A DNA stretch of 6,859 nt from Anaerolineae bacterium (lineage in GTDB: Bacteria; Chloroflexota; Anaerolineae; JAFGEY01), in the NCBI GenBank assembly GCA_016931365.1, contig JAFGEY010000106.1:1-6859 (forward strand). Direction: 5' to 3'. Positions 6,133-6,859 of this stretch are shown piece by piece. The position numbers and the translations under genes were made by a program. Below the pieces are notes generated by a model that was given only the letters and a program-made list of their open reading frames with translations, made no database searches and was not told the origin of the DNA. The number at the start of each line of letters is the position of its first letter. Position 1 is the first letter of the stretch.

Positions 6133-6413
6133 ACGAGGGAAAAAAGGACAGAGGGAGCACAGCCGTCCCTGCGATGCTGCCCGTACGGACTGTCTCTGGC
6201 CGGAACAGTCCCCAAAACGGCCCCCGCAGCGATTCAAGGCGATGTTCGAGCAGATTGTACGTGACTTGTCTCCGGCGCGTGAAATCTGTCCATCCCCGGG
6301 CGAGGGCAATCAGAAGGGCCAGCAGGGCTAGTGGGCGCTCCCCACAGAGACGATACTGTCCAAAGTGAAGGAAACCGTCGGCACGCGCTCGTCCAGCCGG
6401 CCCCGGTTATGGA
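6133..6413. other. Stretch without a convincing gene
   Basis: Between the methylase promoter and the hydrolase stop I see no recognisable protein or RNA gene. It holds the weak terminator above and a 7-bp hairpin GGACTGT/ACAGTCC (6187-6193 and 6205-6211). It also holds a 29-codon minus-strand frame (6328-6417) whose ATG overlaps the hydrolase stop. A minus-strand frame with no stop for 111 codons (6074-6406) lacks a plausible early start codon. It reads as a hydrophobic run (LALLALLIALA) followed by Trp/Arg-rich sequence, and ends in an ATGA overlap with the methylase start. These may be remnants of older genes or chance. Confidence 0.5.
6140..6170 (-). terminator. Weak candidate terminator before the methyltransferase promoter
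   Basis: On the minus strand a short stem (AGGGA/TCCCT at 6166-6170 and 6152-6156, or GGAC/GTCC directly next to the tract) precedes six T residues (6140-6145). It would stop transcription from the hydrolase side just before the methylase -35. The stem is only 4-5 bp, so confidence is low. Confidence 0.35.
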
Positions 6414-6859
6414 TCATGTCGCCGCAGTCACTCCCGCAAGAAAGCCGCGCACGATATCTATGTAGCGGCCAAACTGCTCATACCGGACGCAATGACCGGC
6501 CCCTGCAATTGTGATGACGCGCAGTTGCGGCACAAATGACTGAAATGCCGCTACGCTCTCGGCGCTGATCATCCCTCCTCGATCGGGATCGGCAGCGACC
6601 AGCAGCGCCGGGCAGGTCATGCGCGGCAGCACAGCCGGCCAGTCGACGACAACGGCCGGATCAAAATTGACGGCCTTGGGGCTGAGGCGAAGATGGGCAT
6701 CGGCCCATAGCCCGAGCACGGCCTCCGACCAGGTGGGTGTTGCCGCACGCTGCTCGGCAATTAACTGCTCACGCGATTTACCCTGAAGCTGTGTGATCCA
6801 CTCCATGATCCGCGCATGCCGGTCCGGGTCGTGCGGCATGCGCAGCGCCGCCAATCCCA
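6414..6859 (-). CDS. Alpha/beta hydrolase, C-terminal half (5' end outside window)
   Basis: The frame is open to the right edge, so the N-terminal part, including the nucleophile elbow, is not visible. The visible 148 or so residues contain the helical cap region (ARIMEWITQLQ onward), then the strand CPALLVAADPDRGG, which carries the acid of the catalytic triad in this fold, and GAGHCVRYEQFGRY, which carries the catalytic His about 30 residues later. The protein ends shortly after the final helix (IDIVRGFLAGVTAAT), as is normal for the family. The substrate is unknown; esterase, lipase-like or C-C hydrolase roles are all possible. The TTG at 6852-6854 is not taken as the start, because too much of the fold would be missing. 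Confidence 0.85.
   Translation of the reverse strand, partial: GLAALRMPHDPDRHARIMEWITQLQGKSREQLIAEQRAATPTWSEAVLGLWADAHLRLSPKAVNFDPAVVVDWPAVLPRMTCPALLVAADPDRGGMISAESVAAFQSFVPQLRVITIAGAGHCVRYEQFGRYIDIVRGFLAGVTAAT

Noticed and set aside
5884..6309. 141-codon minus-strand frame overlapping the methylase 5' end
   Set aside because: It overlaps the well-supported methylase start by nearly 200 bp in another frame and contains the methylase promoter; its sequence is low in family character.
6122..6331. 69-codon + strand frame in the gap
   Set aside because: Basic, Pro-rich sequence with no ribosome site; the same DNA holds other unsupported open frames, so it is likely chance.
6146..6361. GGACAG at 6146-6151 and CTGTCC at 6356-6361 as ends of a small mobile element
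   Set aside because: Only 6 bp match, no clear target duplication, and no transposase; not distinguishable from chance.
1..6859. CRISPR array, phage or toxin-antitoxin module
   Set aside because: No regularly spaced repeats, integrase or phage genes, and no small gene pair with known toxin motifs were seen.

Overview
The window is one end of a gene-dense bacterial chromosome segment with moderately high GC. It carries housekeeping genes and no mobile element or phage gene that I can identify. The gene set (FtsK translocase, a RelA/SpoT-family protein, a two-helix membrane protein with a four-CxxC zinc ribbon, a Dam-type methylase) and the use of strong GGAGG ribosome sites would fit a Chloroflexota-like bacterium. 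That assignment is an impression from protein style, not something the sequence proves.

Layout. On the + strand, the 3' part of an ftsK/spoIIIE gene runs in from the left edge and ends at 1003. It converges on a long minus-strand block across a perfect 14-bp inverted repeat (1034-1074). Read right to left, the minus strand carries: the C-terminal half of an alpha/beta hydrolase (6414 to the right edge); a 340-bp stretch with no convincing gene; a D12-class adenine DNA methyltransferase (5163-6074) behind a near-consensus promoter; a membrane zinc-ribbon protein (4230-5063) behind a perfect extended -10; a possible 42-residue small protein followed by a strong intrinsic terminator (3992-4027); a long RelA/SpoT homologue (1508-3853); and a Nudix hydrolase (1080-1511). 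The last two overlap by 4 bp.

How the genes may work together. The most interesting part is the RelA/SpoT homologue and the Nudix gene, which share an ATGA stop/start overlap. In the RelA/SpoT protein the (p)ppGpp hydrolase domain keeps all the metal and catalytic residues I can align, while the synthetase domain has lost the acidic residues needed for catalysis. I infer a two-gene unit for removing alarmone, or alarmone plus damaged or signalling nucleotides; the Nudix substrate is unknown. The terminator upstream and a GGGAGG ribosome site show that the true RelA/SpoT start is at 3853, not at the distal in-frame ATG at 4117.

Regulation is unusually visible. There are two good sigma-70-like promoters, an inverted repeat around one -10 box, a perfect stem-loop next to the zinc-ribbon start codon, and a terminator that separates the zinc-ribbon unit from the RelA/SpoT unit.
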